From positions 186,001 through 250,000 of the forward strand of contig NZ_CP042382.1 in the NCBI RefSeq assembly GCF_007954585.1: a DNA stretch of 64,000 nt. The letters are read 5' to 3'. The notes under the pieces were generated by a model. That model was not told where the DNA came from. It saw nothing but the letters and a program-made list of their open reading frames with translations, and made no database searches. Source of the DNA: Pistricoccus aurantiacus (lineage in GTDB: Bacteria; Pseudomonadota; Gammaproteobacteria; Pseudomonadales; Halomonadaceae). Positions 44,802-55,876 of this stretch are shown piece after piece; the stretch's first letter is position 1; the number at the start of each line of letters is the position of its first letter. Made by a program: the position numbers and the translations under genes.

Positions 44802-45920
44802 ATGACCGACGCCTCCCCACGCAGCAATCTCCTGGGCATGACCCGGGAACAGATGGAAGCCTTCTTCGTGTCCCTGGGCGAAAAGAAATTTCGTGCCGCC
44901 CAGGTCATGAAGTGGATCCATCACGAAGGCTGCGACGATTTCGACGCCATGACCAATCTGTCCAAGGCGCTACGCGCGCGCCTGACGGAAGTGGCGGAAA
45001 TTCGTGGGCCCGGTGTGGTTTATGAAGGTACCTCCAACGATGGCACTCGCAAGTGGGTGCTGGAAGTGGAAGACGGCAGCTTCGTGGAAACCGTGCTGAT
45101 CCCCGCGGAAAACGGTCGACGCAGAACGCTTTGCGTATCGTCCCAGGTCGGCTGCTCTCTGGATTGCAGCTTCTGTTCCACCGGCAAGCAAGGCTTCCAG
45201 CGCAACCTGACCAGCGCCGAGATCATCGGCCAGGTATGGGTCGCCACCAGAAGTGGCGGCGGGGTTCATGCAGACCTGCGCCCAGTCACCAACGTGGTGA
45301 TGATGGGCATGGGCGAGCCGCTTCTGAATTACGAAAACGTGCTGCCGGCGATGAAGCTGATGCTGGATGACAACGGCTACGGGATATCCAAGCGGCGGGT
45401 GACACTTTCCACCTCCGGGGTGGTCCCGATGCTCGATCGTCTCGGCGACGATATCGACGTCAGCCTGGCGATTTCCCTGCACGCTGCCACGGATGAGCTG
45501 CGCAATACGCTGGTACCGCTCAATCGCAAGTACAACATTCGCACCCTGCTCGATGCCTGTCAGCGTTACCTGGACAAGAGCGAGGGCTTGCATACGGTCA
45601 CCATCGAATACACCCTGATCAAGGACATCAACGATCAGCAGGAACACGCTCGGCAGTTGGCGGAACTGCTGGCGGAACTGCCTTGCAAGATCAACCTGAT
45701 TCCTTTCAATCCGTTTCCATATTCCGGATACGAGCGTCCCTCTCGCAATCAGGTGATGCGCTTTCAGCAGTGGCTTCACGAACTCGGCCACACGGCGATG
45801 GTGCGTCATCCTCGGGGCGATGATATCGATGCGGCCTGCGGTCAGCTGGTCGGGCGGGTCAAGGATCGCACCAAGCGTCATGCACGCTATATCCAGTCCA
45901 TACAGCTCGACGCCGATTGA
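44802..45920 (+). CDS. rlmN: Dual-specificity rRNA/tRNA adenine C2 methyltransferase RlmN
   Basis: A 372-residue radical-SAM enzyme methylating A2503 of 23S rRNA and A37 of some tRNAs. The 4Fe-4S cysteines are C118, C122 and C125 ([12 protein letters not shown]); [10 protein letters not shown] and STSGVVPML are SAM-binding blocks; a C-terminal Cys in DIDAACGQL is the methyl-carrying residue. ATG 44802 matches the family start; a frame opening 19 codons earlier is rejected. Confidence 0.94.
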   Translation: MTDASPRSNLLGMTREQMEAFFVSLGEKKFRAAQVMKWIHHEGCDDFDAMTNLSKALRARLTEVAEIRGPGVVYEGTSNDGTRKWVLEVEDGSFVETVLIPAENGRRRTLCVSSQVGCSLDCSFCSTGKQGFQRNLTSAEIIGQVWVATRSGGGVHADLRPVTNVVMMGMGEPLLNYENVLPAMKLMLDDNGYGISKRRVTLSTSGVVPMLDRLGDDIDVSLAISLHAATDELRNTLVPLNRKYNIRTLLDACQRYLDKSEGLHTVTIEYTLIKDINDQQEHARQLAELLAELPCKINLIPFNPFPYSGYERPSRNQVMRFQQWLHELGHTAMVRHPRGDDIDAACGQLVGRVKDRTKRHARYIQSIQLDAD

Positions 45921-45932
45921 TAATCCGCACCG

Positions 45933-45999
45933 GACTGGCCTTGACTGGCCGTCCACGACTGGCCGTCCGCACCAAGCTGGCCGCGACAGACTGTCCGTC
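45933..45999. repeat. Imperfect tandem repeats between rlmN and pilW
   Basis: The block GACTGGCCGTCC occurs at 45943-45954 and 45957-45968, with shortened or diverged forms before (45933-45940) and after (near 45974 and 45989). It is a non-coding spacer; slippage is the likely origin. Confidence 0.6.
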
Positions 46000-46035
46000 A
46001 CTTAACAAGAAGCTTTTTTCGCCTGCGAGGAAAAA

Positions 46036-46794
46036 ATGATCATCGCGTCACGCCACGACAAGAACATGCCCTGGATCCTTGCGCTGCTGGCGTTGCTGCT
46101 GCTGAGCGGCTGCGTCAGTCAAACCCAGCGTACCTCGACGTCAGCGCCCACCATCAACGACTCCTCCGGCGAATCGCCCTCCAGCGCCTATACTCAACTG
46201 GGTCTGGCCTATCTCGAGCGCAATAACCTGCCTCGGGCGATGAAGGCGCTGAATCGAGCGCTCGAATCGGCGCCTGAGGATGCGCAGGCCCTGCAGGCCA
46301 TGGCCATCGTCTATCAGCGTCAGGGCGAAAATGCCCTGGCCAGACAATACTTCCAGCAGGCGCTGTCGGCGAAGCCGAACTTTACCCAGGCGCGCAATAA
46401 CTACGCCGCCTTCCTTTACGATACCGGCCAGACCGCCGAGGCCTGTCGCGAACTGCAGCAGGCAAGCCAGGACGTCCACTATCCTAACCGGGGCCAGCTC
46501 TATGCTAACCTAGGCCAGTGTCAGGAAGCGCTGGGCAATATCGACGCAGCACGAGAAAGCCTTCAGCGCGCTCAGGAAATCAACCCGCGAGCACCGCGCA
46601 GTTACTTCCTGCTGGCCCAGCTCGAACACCAGCAAGGCAATCAGGATAGAGCGCAGACGCTGATCGCACAGAATATTCGCCTGGCGGGGGCGAATCGCAA
46701 CAACCTGACTCTGGCGCGAGATATTGCCCAGGCGCAAGGGAATCAGGAACAAGTTCAGCATTATTCCCGCCTGCTGCAATCGGTTTCACCTTGA
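46036..46794 (+). CDS. pilW: Type IV pilus biogenesis lipoprotein PilW/PilF
   Basis: A 252-residue lipoprotein (lipobox LLLSGC, Cys26) with about four to five TPR repeats (AYTQLGLAYLERNNLPRAMK, DAQALQAMAIVYQRQGENAL, GQLYANLGQCQEALGNIDAA). It helps the PilQ secretin reach and assemble in the outer membrane. A GAGG site sits before ATG 46036. The position between rlmN and rodZ is conserved. No other pilus genes are in the window. Confidence 0.88.
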   Translation: MIIASRHDKNMPWILALLALLLLSGCVSQTQRTSTSAPTINDSSGESPSSAYTQLGLAYLERNNLPRAMKALNRALESAPEDAQALQAMAIVYQRQGENALARQYFQQALSAKPNFTQARNNYAAFLYDTGQTAEACRELQQASQDVHYPNRGQLYANLGQCQEALGNIDAARESLQRAQEINPRAPRSYFLLAQLEHQQGNQDRAQTLIAQNIRLAGANRNNLTLARDIAQAQGNQEQVQHYSRLLQSVSP

Positions 46795-46822
46795 TTCACG
46801 CTGCCCAAGCGAGGGGCATCGC

Positions 46823-47791
46823 ATGAGCGACATGCACGACAATCAAGCCTTCGCCATGTCGTCCCAGGCGTCGCCGGGAGAGCTGCTTCATCAGGAGCGC
46901 GAGGCGCTAGGGCTTTCCCTGGAGGAAGCCGCGGCCGGTCTGAATCTACGCCCGGCGGTCGTACGCGGCCTGGAAAACGACGACTATGTAGAAGTGCCGG
47001 TTGCCGCCTATCGCCGCGGCTACCTGCGCGCCTATGCTCGTCTTCTGGGCATCGACGCAGCGCCGATCATTCATGCCTACAATCTGCGCTTCGGCGAAAC
47101 CGAAACGGTGCAGCACGTGGCGCCGGCACAAGCGGTTCGCCCGCCCTCTCGGCTGCTCGGCTGGCTGTTTCCTATCGCCGGAATGCTGATTGCGCTGGGG
47201 CTAGCGGTGCTGCTGGTCTTCTGGTGGCAGGATCGGGAACGGGCGCCTATCGCGACTCTCGACGCCAACGAGCCGGTAACGGTGGACACCCTGGACGGCA
47301 CTACCATCATCAGCGGTGAACCCCCACAGAACGAAGCGGCGCCTGCTGCTCCGATATCCCCCCCATACACCGCTACATCACGGGCGGGCATTGCCGCGAC
47401 AGCGCCAGATGACGAAAGCGACGCCGTTTCCAATGACGGGCGCGCCGCGACGAATTCGGATGAAGGCGCTGGAGCGGCGGAATCACAAGAGGCGACCTCG
47501 ACGCCGGAAGCACCATCGGAAACCACGCCCCCCGCCGCCGTTCAAGACAATCGGGCGCTGGCGTTCACTTTCAACAAGGAATCCTGGACCGAGGTGGTGG
47601 ACGCCACCGGCACGCGAATCCTGATCGGTCTACAGTCCCCGGATACTCAGGCGAAGGTCGAGGGTGAACCGCCTTTTCGCCTGACCGTGGGCAATGCCAA
47701 CGGCGTCGAGCTACGCTATCGCGGCGAAGCCGTGGATCTTGCGCGTATCGCCGGCGCCGGCAATGTCGCTCGTTTCACCCTGGGAGAATGA
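46823..47791 (+). CDS. rodZ: Cell-shape protein RodZ (helix-turn-helix, DUF4115)
   Basis: A 322-residue bitopic membrane protein. The cytoplasmic helix-turn-helix ([19 protein letters not shown], about 20-90) binds MreB; a membrane helix lies at about 111-133; then comes a Pro/Ala/Thr/Glu-rich periplasmic linker (about 155-250) and the DUF4115 domain ([19 protein letters not shown]). It links MreB to the elongasome. ATG 46823 has a GAGG site. The linker is low-complexity and probably variable. Confidence 0.88.
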   Translation: MSDMHDNQAFAMSSQASPGELLHQEREALGLSLEEAAAGLNLRPAVVRGLENDDYVEVPVAAYRRGYLRAYARLLGIDAAPIIHAYNLRFGETETVQHVAPAQAVRPPSRLLGWLFPIAGMLIALGLAVLLVFWWQDRERAPIATLDANEPVTVDTLDGTTIISGEPPQNEAAPAAPISPPYTATSRAGIAATAPDDESDAVSNDGRAATNSDEGAGAAESQEATSTPEAPSETTPPAAVQDNRALAFTFNKESWTEVVDATGTRILIGLQSPDTQAKVEGEPPFRLTVGNANGVELRYRGEAVDLARIAGAGNVARFTLGE

Positions 47792-47801
47792 TCTAGCCCC
47801 T

Positions 47802-48920
47802 ATGCACTCACCCTCTCCAATTCAGCGACGCAAGTCGCGCCAGATTCATGTCGGCTCGGTGCCAGTGGGGGGCGATGCGCCCATCTCCGTGCAGAGCATG
47901 ACCAATACCGACACCCTGGATGTCGATGCCACCGTCGCTCAGATCAAGAGCCTGCAGGACGTCGGCGCGGATATCGTGCGGGTCTCCGTGCCCAGCATGG
48001 ACGCGGCGGAAGCCTTCGGTCGCATCAAGCGCCAGACGGAGATTCCGCTGGTGGCGGATATTCATTTCGACTACCGCATTGCGCTGCGGGTGGCGGAGCT
48101 GGGCGTCGACTGTCTGCGCATCAATCCGGGCAATATCGGCCGGGAAGATCGGGTCCGCGCGGTGGTCAGCGCCGCCCGGGACAACGGCATTCCGATTCGT
48201 ATCGGGGTCAACGCCGGCTCCCTGGAAAAGGATCTGCAGAAGAAATACGGCGAACCGACGCCCGCGGCGCTGGTGGAATCCGCCATGCGCCATATCGATC
48301 ATCTGGAGCGCCTGGACTTCCCGGACTTCAAGGTCAGCGTCAAGGCCAGCGACGTCTTCATGGCGGTAGCCGCCTATCGAGAGCTCGCGACACGCATCGA
48401 GCAGCCGTTGCATCTTGGCATCACCGAGGCCGGCGGCCTGCGCTCCGGCACCGTCAAGTCCTCCATCGGCCTGGGCATGCTGCTGATGGACGGCATCGGC
48501 GACACCATCCGTGTCTCCCTCGCCGCGGACCCGGTGGAAGAGATCAAGGTCGGCTTCGACATGCTCAAGAGCCTCAGACTGCGGGCCAAGGGCATCAACT
48601 TCGTCGCCTGCCCCAGCTGCTCGCGACAGAACTTCGACGTGATCGGCACCATGAACGCCCTGGAAGAGCGGCTCGAGGACATCACCACTCCTCTGGACGT
48701 GGCAGTGATCGGCTGCGTGGTCAACGGCCCCGGAGAAGCCAAGGAAGCGGATCTCGGTCTGACCGGCGGCAGCCCCAACAACCTCGTCTATATCGACGGC
48801 AAGCCCGCCAGCAAGCTGCGCAACGAGCACCTGGTGGACGATCTGGAAGCGCTGATCCGCGACAAGATACGCCAGAAGCAGCAAGCGGAGCAGGACGTCA
48901 TCGCCCGCGCGACGGAATAA
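47802..48920 (+). CDS. ispG: 4-hydroxy-3-methylbut-2-enyl diphosphate synthase IspG
   Basis: A 372-residue 4Fe-4S enzyme of the MEP isoprenoid pathway, converting methylerythritol cyclodiphosphate to HMBPP. TIM-barrel blocks are [26 protein letters not shown] and RINPGNIG; the cluster cysteines are in ACPSCSRQ and [13 protein letters not shown] 47802 gives the normal start, ten bases after rodZ. Its demand for Fe-S supply fits the nearby isc genes. Confidence 0.95.
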   Translation: MHSPSPIQRRKSRQIHVGSVPVGGDAPISVQSMTNTDTLDVDATVAQIKSLQDVGADIVRVSVPSMDAAEAFGRIKRQTEIPLVADIHFDYRIALRVAELGVDCLRINPGNIGREDRVRAVVSAARDNGIPIRIGVNAGSLEKDLQKKYGEPTPAALVESAMRHIDHLERLDFPDFKVSVKASDVFMAVAAYRELATRIEQPLHLGITEAGGLRSGTVKSSIGLGMLLMDGIGDTIRVSLAADPVEEIKVGFDMLKSLRLRAKGINFVACPSCSRQNFDVIGTMNALEERLEDITTPLDVAVIGCVVNGPGEAKEADLGLTGGSPNNLVYIDGKPASKLRNEHLVDDLEALIRDKIRQKQQAEQDVIARATE

Positions 48921-48947
48921 GTCGAGGGAAAGCATGAGGAGAAGGGC

Positions 48948-50237
48948 TTGAGCAACAAGATCCAGGCCATCCGTGGCATGAACGACCTGCTGCCGGAGCA
49001 GTCTGCGCAATGGCAGTATTTTGAAGGCCAGATGCGCCAGCTGGTGCAACGTTATGGCTATGCGGAAATCCGTACGCCTGTGCTGGAACAGACCGCGCTG
49101 TTCGCGCGTTCCATCGGCGAAGTCACGGATATCGTCGAAAAGGAGATGTACACCTTCGCGGATCGCAACGGCGACAGCCTGACCCTGCGCCCGGAAGGCA
49201 CCGCCAGCTGCGTGCGAGCGGCCCTGGAGAACGGGCTGCTGCACAACCAGACTCAGCGCCTGTGGTATCAGGGGCCGATGTTTCGCTACGAGCGACCCCA
49301 GAAAGGCCGCTATCGCCAGTTTCATCAGGTGGGCATCGAGGCTTACGGCCTGGAAGGGCCGGATATCGACGCGGAGGTCATTCTGCTCTCCGCTCGGCTG
49401 TGGAAACAGCTTGGGCTTAGGGAGCACGTCACTCTGGAACTCAATTCCCTGGGCTCCAGCGACGCTCGCGCCGCCTATCGGGATATCCTGGTGAGCTACT
49501 TCGAGGACCATCGGGCCGTACTGGACGAGGACTCCCTACGCCGCCTGCAAAGCAATCCGCTGCGCATCCTGGATTCCAAGAACTCGGACATGGCGCCCAT
49601 GCTGAAAGCTGCGCCCAAGCTGCTCGATCATCTCGACAGCGCTTCCCGGGAGCATTTCGAGCGCCTGTGCGGGATACTCGACGCGGCGGGAATTTCCTAC
49701 GTGATCAACCCGCGGCTGGTGCGCGGCCTGGATTATTACTCACGCACGGTCTTCGAGTGGACTACCACGGCCCTGGGGAGCCAGGGCACGGTATGCGCCG
49801 GCGGGCGCTATGACGGTCTCGTCGAGCAGCTCGGCGGCAAGCCGACCCCGGCGGTGGGCTTCGCCATGGGCGTCGAACGGCTGATTCTGCTGCTCGACAC
49901 CCTGGCGCTGGTCCCCGAAGACGCGTGCCCTCGCCTGGATGCCTATATGATAGGCATGGACGAGGCGGCGTCCAAAAGCGTCCTGCTGCTGGCGGAAACC
50001 CTGCGGGACGCTTGCCCGACGCTTCGCATTCAGGTTCACTGCGGCGGCGGCAGCTTCAAGAGCCAGATGAAAAAAGCCGACAAGAGCGGCGCTCGCCTGG
50101 CGCTGCTGCTTGGTGAGGATGAACTCGCCAGAAACGCGGTGACCGTCAAATGGCTCCGAGAAGATCGCGACCAGCAGACGTTGCCACGGCAGGAGCTGGC
50201 CGCCGAACTGATCGAGTTACTGGATATATCCGCCTAG
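48948..50237 (+). CDS. hisS: Histidyl-tRNA synthetase
   Basis: A 429-residue class-II synthetase. Motif blocks: [13 protein letters not shown] at the start, [12 protein letters not shown] (motif 2 region), [31 protein letters not shown] and [13 protein letters not shown] with the histidine-binding residues; the anticodon domain is at the C-terminus. The start codon is TTG (48948), preceded by a GGAGAAGGG site. The TTG start may hold expression low. It continues the conserved ispG-hisS-yfgM-bamB-der order. Confidence 0.94.
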   Translation: MSNKIQAIRGMNDLLPEQSAQWQYFEGQMRQLVQRYGYAEIRTPVLEQTALFARSIGEVTDIVEKEMYTFADRNGDSLTLRPEGTASCVRAALENGLLHNQTQRLWYQGPMFRYERPQKGRYRQFHQVGIEAYGLEGPDIDAEVILLSARLWKQLGLREHVTLELNSLGSSDARAAYRDILVSYFEDHRAVLDEDSLRRLQSNPLRILDSKNSDMAPMLKAAPKLLDHLDSASREHFERLCGILDAAGISYVINPRLVRGLDYYSRTVFEWTTTALGSQGTVCAGGRYDGLVEQLGGKPTPAVGFAMGVERLILLLDTLALVPEDACPRLDAYMIGMDEAASKSVLLLAETLRDACPTLRIQVHCGGGSFKSQMKKADKSGARLALLLGEDELARNAVTVKWLREDRDQQTLPRQELAAELIELLDISA

Positions 50238-50292
50238 GGTTCTGTCAACCAACAGGCTCGTTAGGCCATTCCCATGCAAGAGGAGACCGCCC

Positions 50293-51024
50293 GTGGCGGA
50301 GCTGAGAAGCGAGGAAGAACAGGTCGAAGCGCTGAAGCGCTGGTGGAAGGAGAACGCCGTCTCGCTGATTGCCGGCGTCGCGATCGCCGCGGCGGTCATC
50401 CTGGGATGGAAGGCCTGGCAGAACTATCAGGCCAATCAGGCGGAGACGGCATCGATTCGCTACCAGCAACTGCTTGCCCTGGCCGGCCAGCAGACCCTGG
50501 ACGAAGGCGCCCTGAGCGAGGCGGAAAGCCTGACGACCAGTCTGCGAAACGAACACGGCAAGACGCTTTACGCGGATCTCGCCGTCTTGATCCAGGCGCG
50601 GCTGCTGGTCAATCAGCAGGATAACGATGCGGCACGAGCCCTGCTGAGGGAACTGATCGATTCCACGAATCAACCCTATATCGCGGATCTGGCCGGGCTG
50701 CGTCTGGCGCGTCTGCTGCTGGCAGTTGACCAGGCCGAGGAGGCCTTGGACATTCTCGACGGCGAGGTCGCGTCCGCGCTCGCGGCGCAGCAGGCGGATC
50801 TGCGCGGCGATGCTCAAATGGCGCTGGATCATCCCGATGAGGCGCGTCAGGCCTATCGCCGGGCATTGAGTCTGGCGGAGCAGAGCGATCTGCCGCTGTT
50901 CGGCACGCAACTCAAGCTCGACAACTTGGGCACGCTGGAAAGCCCCGAAACGCTCGAGACTTCCGCCGCTTCCACTACCCCCGCCGCTTCCGATAATTCC
51001 GGTGCCAAGGATAGTTCCCGATGA
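50293..51024 (+). CDS. yfgM: YfgM, Sec-associated periplasmic TPR chaperone
   Basis: A 243-residue membrane-anchored protein: short cytoplasmic arm (EEEQVEALKRWWKENAVSL), one helix (about 25-42, AGVAIAAAVILGWKAW), then a periplasmic TPR domain. E. coli YfgM works with PpiD at the SecYEG exit. It uses a GTG start (50293) with an AGGAG site. The Ser/Thr/Glu-rich C-terminal tail (about 210-243) looks disordered. It overlaps bamB by four bases. Confidence 0.87.
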   Translation: MAELRSEEEQVEALKRWWKENAVSLIAGVAIAAAVILGWKAWQNYQANQAETASIRYQQLLALAGQQTLDEGALSEAESLTTSLRNEHGKTLYADLAVLIQARLLVNQQDNDAARALLRELIDSTNQPYIADLAGLRLARLLLAVDQAEEALDILDGEVASALAAQQADLRGDAQMALDHPDEARQAYRRALSLAEQSDLPLFGTQLKLDNLGTLESPETLETSAASTTPAASDNSGAKDSSR

Positions 51025-52169
51025 AACCGATACTGTTGATCGCCGCGCTGGGCCTGTCGCTGCTGGCGGGCTGCGCCGGCAAAGTGGAGCCTCAGGTTCC
51101 TCCCAAGGAACTGACGGATTTCAATGAAACCGTCAGCTTCAAACGCCTGTGGAGCGAGGATATCGGCAGCGGCCTGGGTCGAGCACGCTACCCTATCGCC
51201 CCTGCCCTGGACGGCAATACGCTTTTTGCCGGGGACGCGCGGGGCAATCTGTATGCCCTTGACGCCATCAGCGGCAAAAAACACTGGGTGATCAAACTCG
51301 ATGCGCCGATTTCCAGCGGTCTGAATGCCTTGGAAAACAACGTCTACCTCGGCACTCGCAACGGCGAGGTACTGGCCATCGATCAGGCGAACGGCAAGGT
51401 ACTCTGGCGCTCCCGCGTCGCCAGTGAAGTATTGGCGCCGCCTCAGGCCAATTCATCGCTGCTGGTGGTGCAGAGCGTCGACGGCAGCGTCACCGCCCTG
51501 GACCGCTCCACCGGTCAGGAGGCCTGGGTTTATACCAGCAGCGAGCCGTCCCTCAGCCTGCGGGGTACCGGCACTCCGAGCGTGGTCGAGCCGGTTTCCT
51601 TCGTCGGCCTGGCCAACGGTCGTCTGGTGATCCTGGACAATCGCACCGGCCAGCCGCTCTGGGATCAGCGTCTCGCGGTGCCTCAGGGGCGCAGTGAAGT
51701 CGAGCGTCTGGTGGACCTGGATGGCGAGCCGGTGTTGACTCAGGACGGTCGTCTCTACGTGACCAGCTACCAGGGCAAGCTGGTGGCACTGGAAGCCACC
51801 AGCGGCCAGCTCATGTGGGAACGTGCCATCTCCAGCTATCTTTCGCCGCTGCTGGTGGGCGACACCCTGTATGTGGTGAACGACGAAAGCCACGTGCTGG
51901 CGCTGGACGCCATCTCCGGTCAACCCCGGTGGGAAAGCGACGTGCTGGAAGGTCGCCAGCTGACCGCCCCGGCCCTGGCCAGCGGCAAGCTGGTGCTGGG
52001 GGATTTCGAGGGCTATGTACACGTTCTCGATCGCAGCGACGGCAGTCTGGAGGGGCGTATCCAGGTAGACGGCTCCGGCATCAGCCTGCGTCCACTCACG
52101 GATGAAAATCGTATCTACGCACTGGCCAACGACGGCGAGCTGGACGCTCTCGAGATCCGCACTCCATGA
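51021..52169 (+). CDS. bamB: Outer-membrane assembly lipoprotein BamB
   Basis: A 382-residue lipoprotein (lipobox LLAGC, Cys18) forming an eight-bladed PQQ-type propeller. Repeated blade motifs such as [34 protein letters not shown] and [17 protein letters not shown] are visible. It scaffolds the BAM complex at the inner face of the outer membrane. It overlaps yfgM and der by four bases each. Confidence 0.93.
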   Translation: MKPILLIAALGLSLLAGCAGKVEPQVPPKELTDFNETVSFKRLWSEDIGSGLGRARYPIAPALDGNTLFAGDARGNLYALDAISGKKHWVIKLDAPISSGLNALENNVYLGTRNGEVLAIDQANGKVLWRSRVASEVLAPPQANSSLLVVQSVDGSVTALDRSTGQEAWVYTSSEPSLSLRGTGTPSVVEPVSFVGLANGRLVILDNRTGQPLWDQRLAVPQGRSEVERLVDLDGEPVLTQDGRLYVTSYQGKLVALEATSGQLMWERAISSYLSPLLVGDTLYVVNDESHVLALDAISGQPRWESDVLEGRQLTAPALASGKLVLGDFEGYVHVLDRSDGSLEGRIQVDGSGISLRPLTDENRIYALANDGELDALEIRTP

Positions 52170-53569
52170 ATCCTGTCATCGCCCTCGTCGGACGCCCCAA
52201 CGTGGGCAAGTCGACCCTGTTCAATCGCCTGACCCGCTCTCGGGACGCGCTGGTGGCGGACTTCCCGGGGCTGACCCGGGATCGCAAGTACGGCAACGGC
52301 AGTCTTGGCAACAAGACTTACACGGTGATCGACACCGGCGGGATCAGCGGCGATGAACAGGGCATCGACGCCGCCATGGCGGAGCAGTCGCTGCTGGCCA
52401 TCGACGAGGCGGATATCGTGCTGTTCCTGGTGGATGCCCGGGCCGGACTCAGCGCCACGGACGAGGCCATCGCCAATCATCTGCGGGTCAATCAGAAGAA
52501 GACCTGGCTGGTGGTCAACAAGACCGATGGCCTGGAAGAAAGCCTCGCCATCGCGGACTTCTGGAGCCTGGGCCTGGGAGATCCCTGGCCCATCGCCGCT
52601 GCTCATGGGCGCAACGTCACCACCCTGATCGACCAAGTATTGGCACCGTTTCCGGAGCGCGAGGAGAACGCCGCGCCGACGGATCTGAGCAACGGCATCC
52701 GCATCGGCGTGATCGGTCGCCCCAACGTGGGCAAGTCCACTCTGGTCAATCGCATGCTCGGCGAGGATCGGGTGGTGGTGTTCGACCAGGCCGGCACCAC
52801 CCGGGACGCCATCGAGATCCCTTTCGAGCGCCGAGGCAAGCCCTACGTGCTGGTGGATACCGCCGGGGTGCGGCGTCGCAAGAACGTGAGCGAGATCGCC
52901 GAGAAGTTTTCGATCATCAAGACCCTGGAGGCGATCAAGGAATGCCATGTGGCGATCGTGGTGCTGGATGCCCGCACCGGCCTGGTGGAGCAGGACCTGC
53001 ACCTGCTGGACTACGTGCTGAGTTCCGGCCGCGCCCTGGTGCTGGCGGTCAACAAGTGGGACGGCCTGGAAAGCGAGGCCCGGGACAAGATGCGTGCGGA
53101 TATCAAACGGCGGCTGGGCTTCGCGGACTATGCGGAACTGCATTTTATCTCCGCCCTGCACGGCACCGCGGTGGGGGATCTCTATCCTTCAATTCGTCGC
53201 GCTTTCGACTCCGCCCATAGCCATTGGTCCACCAACCGTCTGACCACCATCCTCCAGGACGCGGTCAGCGAGCATCAGCCGCCGCTGGTGCACGGCCGGC
53301 GAATCAAGCTGCGTATGGCTCATCAAGGAGGGAGCAACCCGCCGATCATCGTGGTACATGGCAACCAGACCGGCGCCCTGCCGGAAGCCTACAAGCGCTT
53401 CTTGACCAATACCTTTCGCCGAGTGCTCAAGGTACGCGGTACGCCGATGCGCTTCGAATTCCGCTCCGGCCACAACCCTTTCGACAGCAACGCGGACGCC
53501 AGCGACCGGGAAAAAGCCAAGAAGCGTGAACTGGCCCGCACCAGGGAAGCACGCAAGAGCCGGCGTTAG
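52166..53569 (+). CDS. der: Ribosome-assembly GTPase Der (EngA)
   Basis: A 467-residue double GTPase needed for 50S maturation. Two G domains, each with GRPNVGKST (near residues 8 and 187), the DTGG/DTAG switch motifs and an NK(T/W)D base-recognition motif (NKTDG, NKWDG), followed by the KH-like C-terminal domain ([17 protein letters not shown]). The C-terminus is Lys/Arg-rich. It is last in the bamB operon. Confidence 0.96.
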   Translation: MNPVIALVGRPNVGKSTLFNRLTRSRDALVADFPGLTRDRKYGNGSLGNKTYTVIDTGGISGDEQGIDAAMAEQSLLAIDEADIVLFLVDARAGLSATDEAIANHLRVNQKKTWLVVNKTDGLEESLAIADFWSLGLGDPWPIAAAHGRNVTTLIDQVLAPFPEREENAAPTDLSNGIRIGVIGRPNVGKSTLVNRMLGEDRVVVFDQAGTTRDAIEIPFERRGKPYVLVDTAGVRRRKNVSEIAEKFSIIKTLEAIKECHVAIVVLDARTGLVEQDLHLLDYVLSSGRALVLAVNKWDGLESEARDKMRADIKRRLGFADYAELHFISALHGTAVGDLYPSIRRAFDSAHSHWSTNRLTTILQDAVSEHQPPLVHGRRIKLRMAHQGGSNPPIIVVHGNQTGALPEAYKRFLTNTFRRVLKVRGTPMRFEFRSGHNPFDSNADASDREKAKKRELARTREARKSRR

Positions 53570-53607
53570 GCCGTCTTGCTCATTTGCGGGCTATCCCGGT
53601 ACTCAAA

Positions 53608-54678
53608 TCAATACTTGAAGAAGATTTCCTGCAGCCGCGCCGGCTCGCTGGTTTCGGTCAGCGCGAGTGTCAGCAGAACGCGAGCCTTCTGCGGACTAAG
53701 GTCATCCGCCACCACGAAACCGTATTTCTCATCATCCACCTCCGCGTCGAGAGTCACGTGGCCGCTGCCCACTCGAGCGCTGCGAACCACGGCGACTTCC
53801 TCTTCCCGCGCCTTGGCTAGCGCTGCCTCCACCTCAGGATGGAAATTGCCGTTGCCGACCCCGGCGAACACGATGCCCTCGGCGCCCGAGGTGACGGCGG
53901 CCTCCACCAGATGGCTGCTGTCGCCAGCGTAGCCGTAGAGGATATCCACCTGAGGCAAGGATTCAAGTTCGTCGATCTTGAACTCGCTCTCGGCGGTATG
54001 AGCCTGGATCGGCGCCTCGTAGAGATTGACCTCACCGAAGAAGACGCTGCCCATGGGGCCAGCGTTACGCGCTTCGAAAGTAGCGGGATTGGTGGTGTTG
54101 CCCTTGGTCACGTCCCGCGCACCGAAGACCGTTTCGTTCAAGGTCAGCAGCACGCCTTTGCCTCGGGCTTCCGGAGCGCCTGCCAGGGCCACGGCATTGA
54201 ACAGGTTCATGGCGCCATCGGCGCTCATGGCGGTGCCCGGACGCATCGAGCCAACGAGTACCACCGGCTTGTCGCTGGGTACGGTCAGATGCAGGAAATA
54301 GGCGGTTTCCTCCATGGTATCGGTGCCATGAGTGATCACCACCCCGTCGACCCCATCGTCCGCAACCGCCTGATTGACCGCCTTGCCGATCGTCAGCCAG
54401 TCCTCCGGCGTTATGTGCTGACTCGAGGTTTGGAGAACCTGTTCGCCGCTGACATCGGCGATGTCGCTGATCTCCGGCACATTCTGTATCAATTCATCGA
54501 CAGCCACCTCGGAGGCTTCGTAACCAGCCTCCGTGGCGGAGGCGCCGCGCCCGGCGATGGTACCGCCGGTGGCCATTATCTTGATCGAGGGCAGATCGGC
54601 CGCCAGAGCGTCGATGCTCAGGACCAGGGCTACGCATCCGGTAAACAATGCCAGACGTGGAAAAAGTGAAACGTTCAT
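53608..54678 (-). CDS. ansB: Type II L-asparaginase, periplasmic
   Basis: A 356-residue exported asparaginase. Signal peptide about 1-27 (ending DALAAD). Active-site blocks: ATGGTIAG with nucleophile T40, and VITHGTDTMEET with the second catalytic Thr-Asp pair; LVGSMRPGTAMSADGAMNL is also conserved. It hydrolyses asparagine to aspartate and ammonia in the periplasm. It is convergent with der and stands alone. Confidence 0.9.
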   Translation of the reverse strand: MNVSLFPRLALFTGCVALVLSIDALAADLPSIKIMATGGTIAGRGASATEAGYEASEVAVDELIQNVPEISDIADVSGEQVLQTSSQHITPEDWLTIGKAVNQAVADDGVDGVVITHGTDTMEETAYFLHLTVPSDKPVVLVGSMRPGTAMSADGAMNLFNAVALAGAPEARGKGVLLTLNETVFGARDVTKGNTTNPATFEARNAGPMGSVFFGEVNLYEAPIQAHTAESEFKIDELESLPQVDILYGYAGDSSHLVEAAVTSGAEGIVFAGVGNGNFHPEVEAALAKAREEEVAVVRSARVGSGHVTLDAEVDDEKYGFVVADDLSPQKARVLLTLALTETSEPARLQEIFFKY

Positions 54679-54852
54679 TTCGATGCACTCCGCTTCAGAT
54701 TATTGCCGAGCGTATGCCTTTGCATACAGGAATAGCCCAGAATCGACGATGCTCTCTTATCGAAAAACATCAGGGTCTTGAGCACTCAGTCTAGTCGCGT
54801 TTCCGAAGCCATGACGTCCATAGGTTCCGAACCGGCAATTGCTCTCGGCACC

Positions 54853-55716
54853 CTAGCTATCCAGCCGCTGCTGCCCGACCCATTGACAGGCGAACTGCCA
54901 GGCGGCGCGACCGCTGCGCCCGCCGCGCAGAGTGGCGAAGCGAAGCGCTTCTTCTCGCGCCTTGGCGTTCCAGTCATCCTCGTTGCCAATACTGGCAACC
55001 CAGTGGGCGCAGGTGTCCAGGTAGGTCTGCTGGTTGAAAGAGTGAAACGCCAGCCATAGCCCGAAGCGATCCGACAGGGAAATCTTTTCTTCCACCGCGT
55101 CGCCATGATGCAGCTCATCGTCCAACAACCGGGTGGATTCGTTGTCCGTCAGGGATTCCGGCAGCAGGTGGCGGCGATTGGAGGTGGCATACAGCAGCAC
55201 GTTGTCCGGCGGTCCGGTCAGGGTACCGTCCAGTACGCTTTTCAGCGCCTTGTAGGCATCGTCGTTGCATTCGAAGGAGAGGTCGTCGCAATACACCACG
55301 AAACGCTGGGGTTGATCCCTGAGCTGCTGCACCAATACCGGCAGACCGATCAGGTCGTGACGATCCACCTGGATCAGCCGTAGCCCCTCATGTGCCAGGG
55401 AATTGAGCAGCGCCCGCACCAGGGAAGACTTGCCGCTACCGCGAGCGCCCCACAGCAGCGCGTGATTGGCCGGAAGGCCCTGCAGAAAGGCTCGGGTATT
55501 GGCGTACAGCGCCTGCTTCTGACGCTCCACCCCCAGCAGATCGTCCAGGGTCAGGGCGTCGCGCACTTCCACCGGCACCAGATTGCCCCCCAGAGCATGG
55601 CGCTGCCACAGGGCCGCGATATCCCGCTGCCAGTCAAGAGGCGGCGGCGGTGCCGGCAACCAGTGCTCCGCCCGGTCCAGCAGCCCCAGCAGGCGTCGTG
55701 TCAATTCCTCGTCCAA
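54853..55716 (-). CDS. DUF815-family AAA ATPase
   Basis: A 287-residue P-loop protein: Walker A WGARGSGKSSL (about 90-100), Walker B region RFVVYCDDLSFE, sensor-1 NVLLYATSNRRHLLP, and arginine-rich SLSDRFGLWLAF. These are hallmarks of the DUF815 group, AAA+ proteins of unknown function widespread in proteobacteria. No partner is obvious: the gene lies alone between ansB and an M48 protease. Cytosolic. Confidence 0.85.
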   Translation of the reverse strand: MDEELTRRLLGLLDRAEHWLPAPPPPLDWQRDIAALWQRHALGGNLVPVEVRDALTLDDLLGVERQKQALYANTRAFLQGLPANHALLWGARGSGKSSLVRALLNSLAHEGLRLIQVDRHDLIGLPVLVQQLRDQPQRFVVYCDDLSFECNDDAYKALKSVLDGTLTGPPDNVLLYATSNRRHLLPESLTDNESTRLLDDELHHGDAVEEKISLSDRFGLWLAFHSFNQQTYLDTCAHWVASIGNEDDWNAKAREEALRFATLRGGRSGRAAWQFACQWVGQQRLDS

Positions 55717-55876
55717 GGCTTGCTCCTTAGGGTTTCACCCTTGTCGATTGGCGCTTCACTTACCTTGCGCATCCGTTAGAATCCCTCTAGGACAGGTTGA
55801 CCTGTCATCATATCCGGGTATCTTGTGGCGAAATCCTGACTCGCCTTTCGTCATTCATCCTAAAGGAATCTTCTGC

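Noticed and set aside
47808-49511. A 567-codon minus-strand open frame across ispG and hisS
   Set aside because: It is antisense to two certain genes and low in complexity; a composition artefact.
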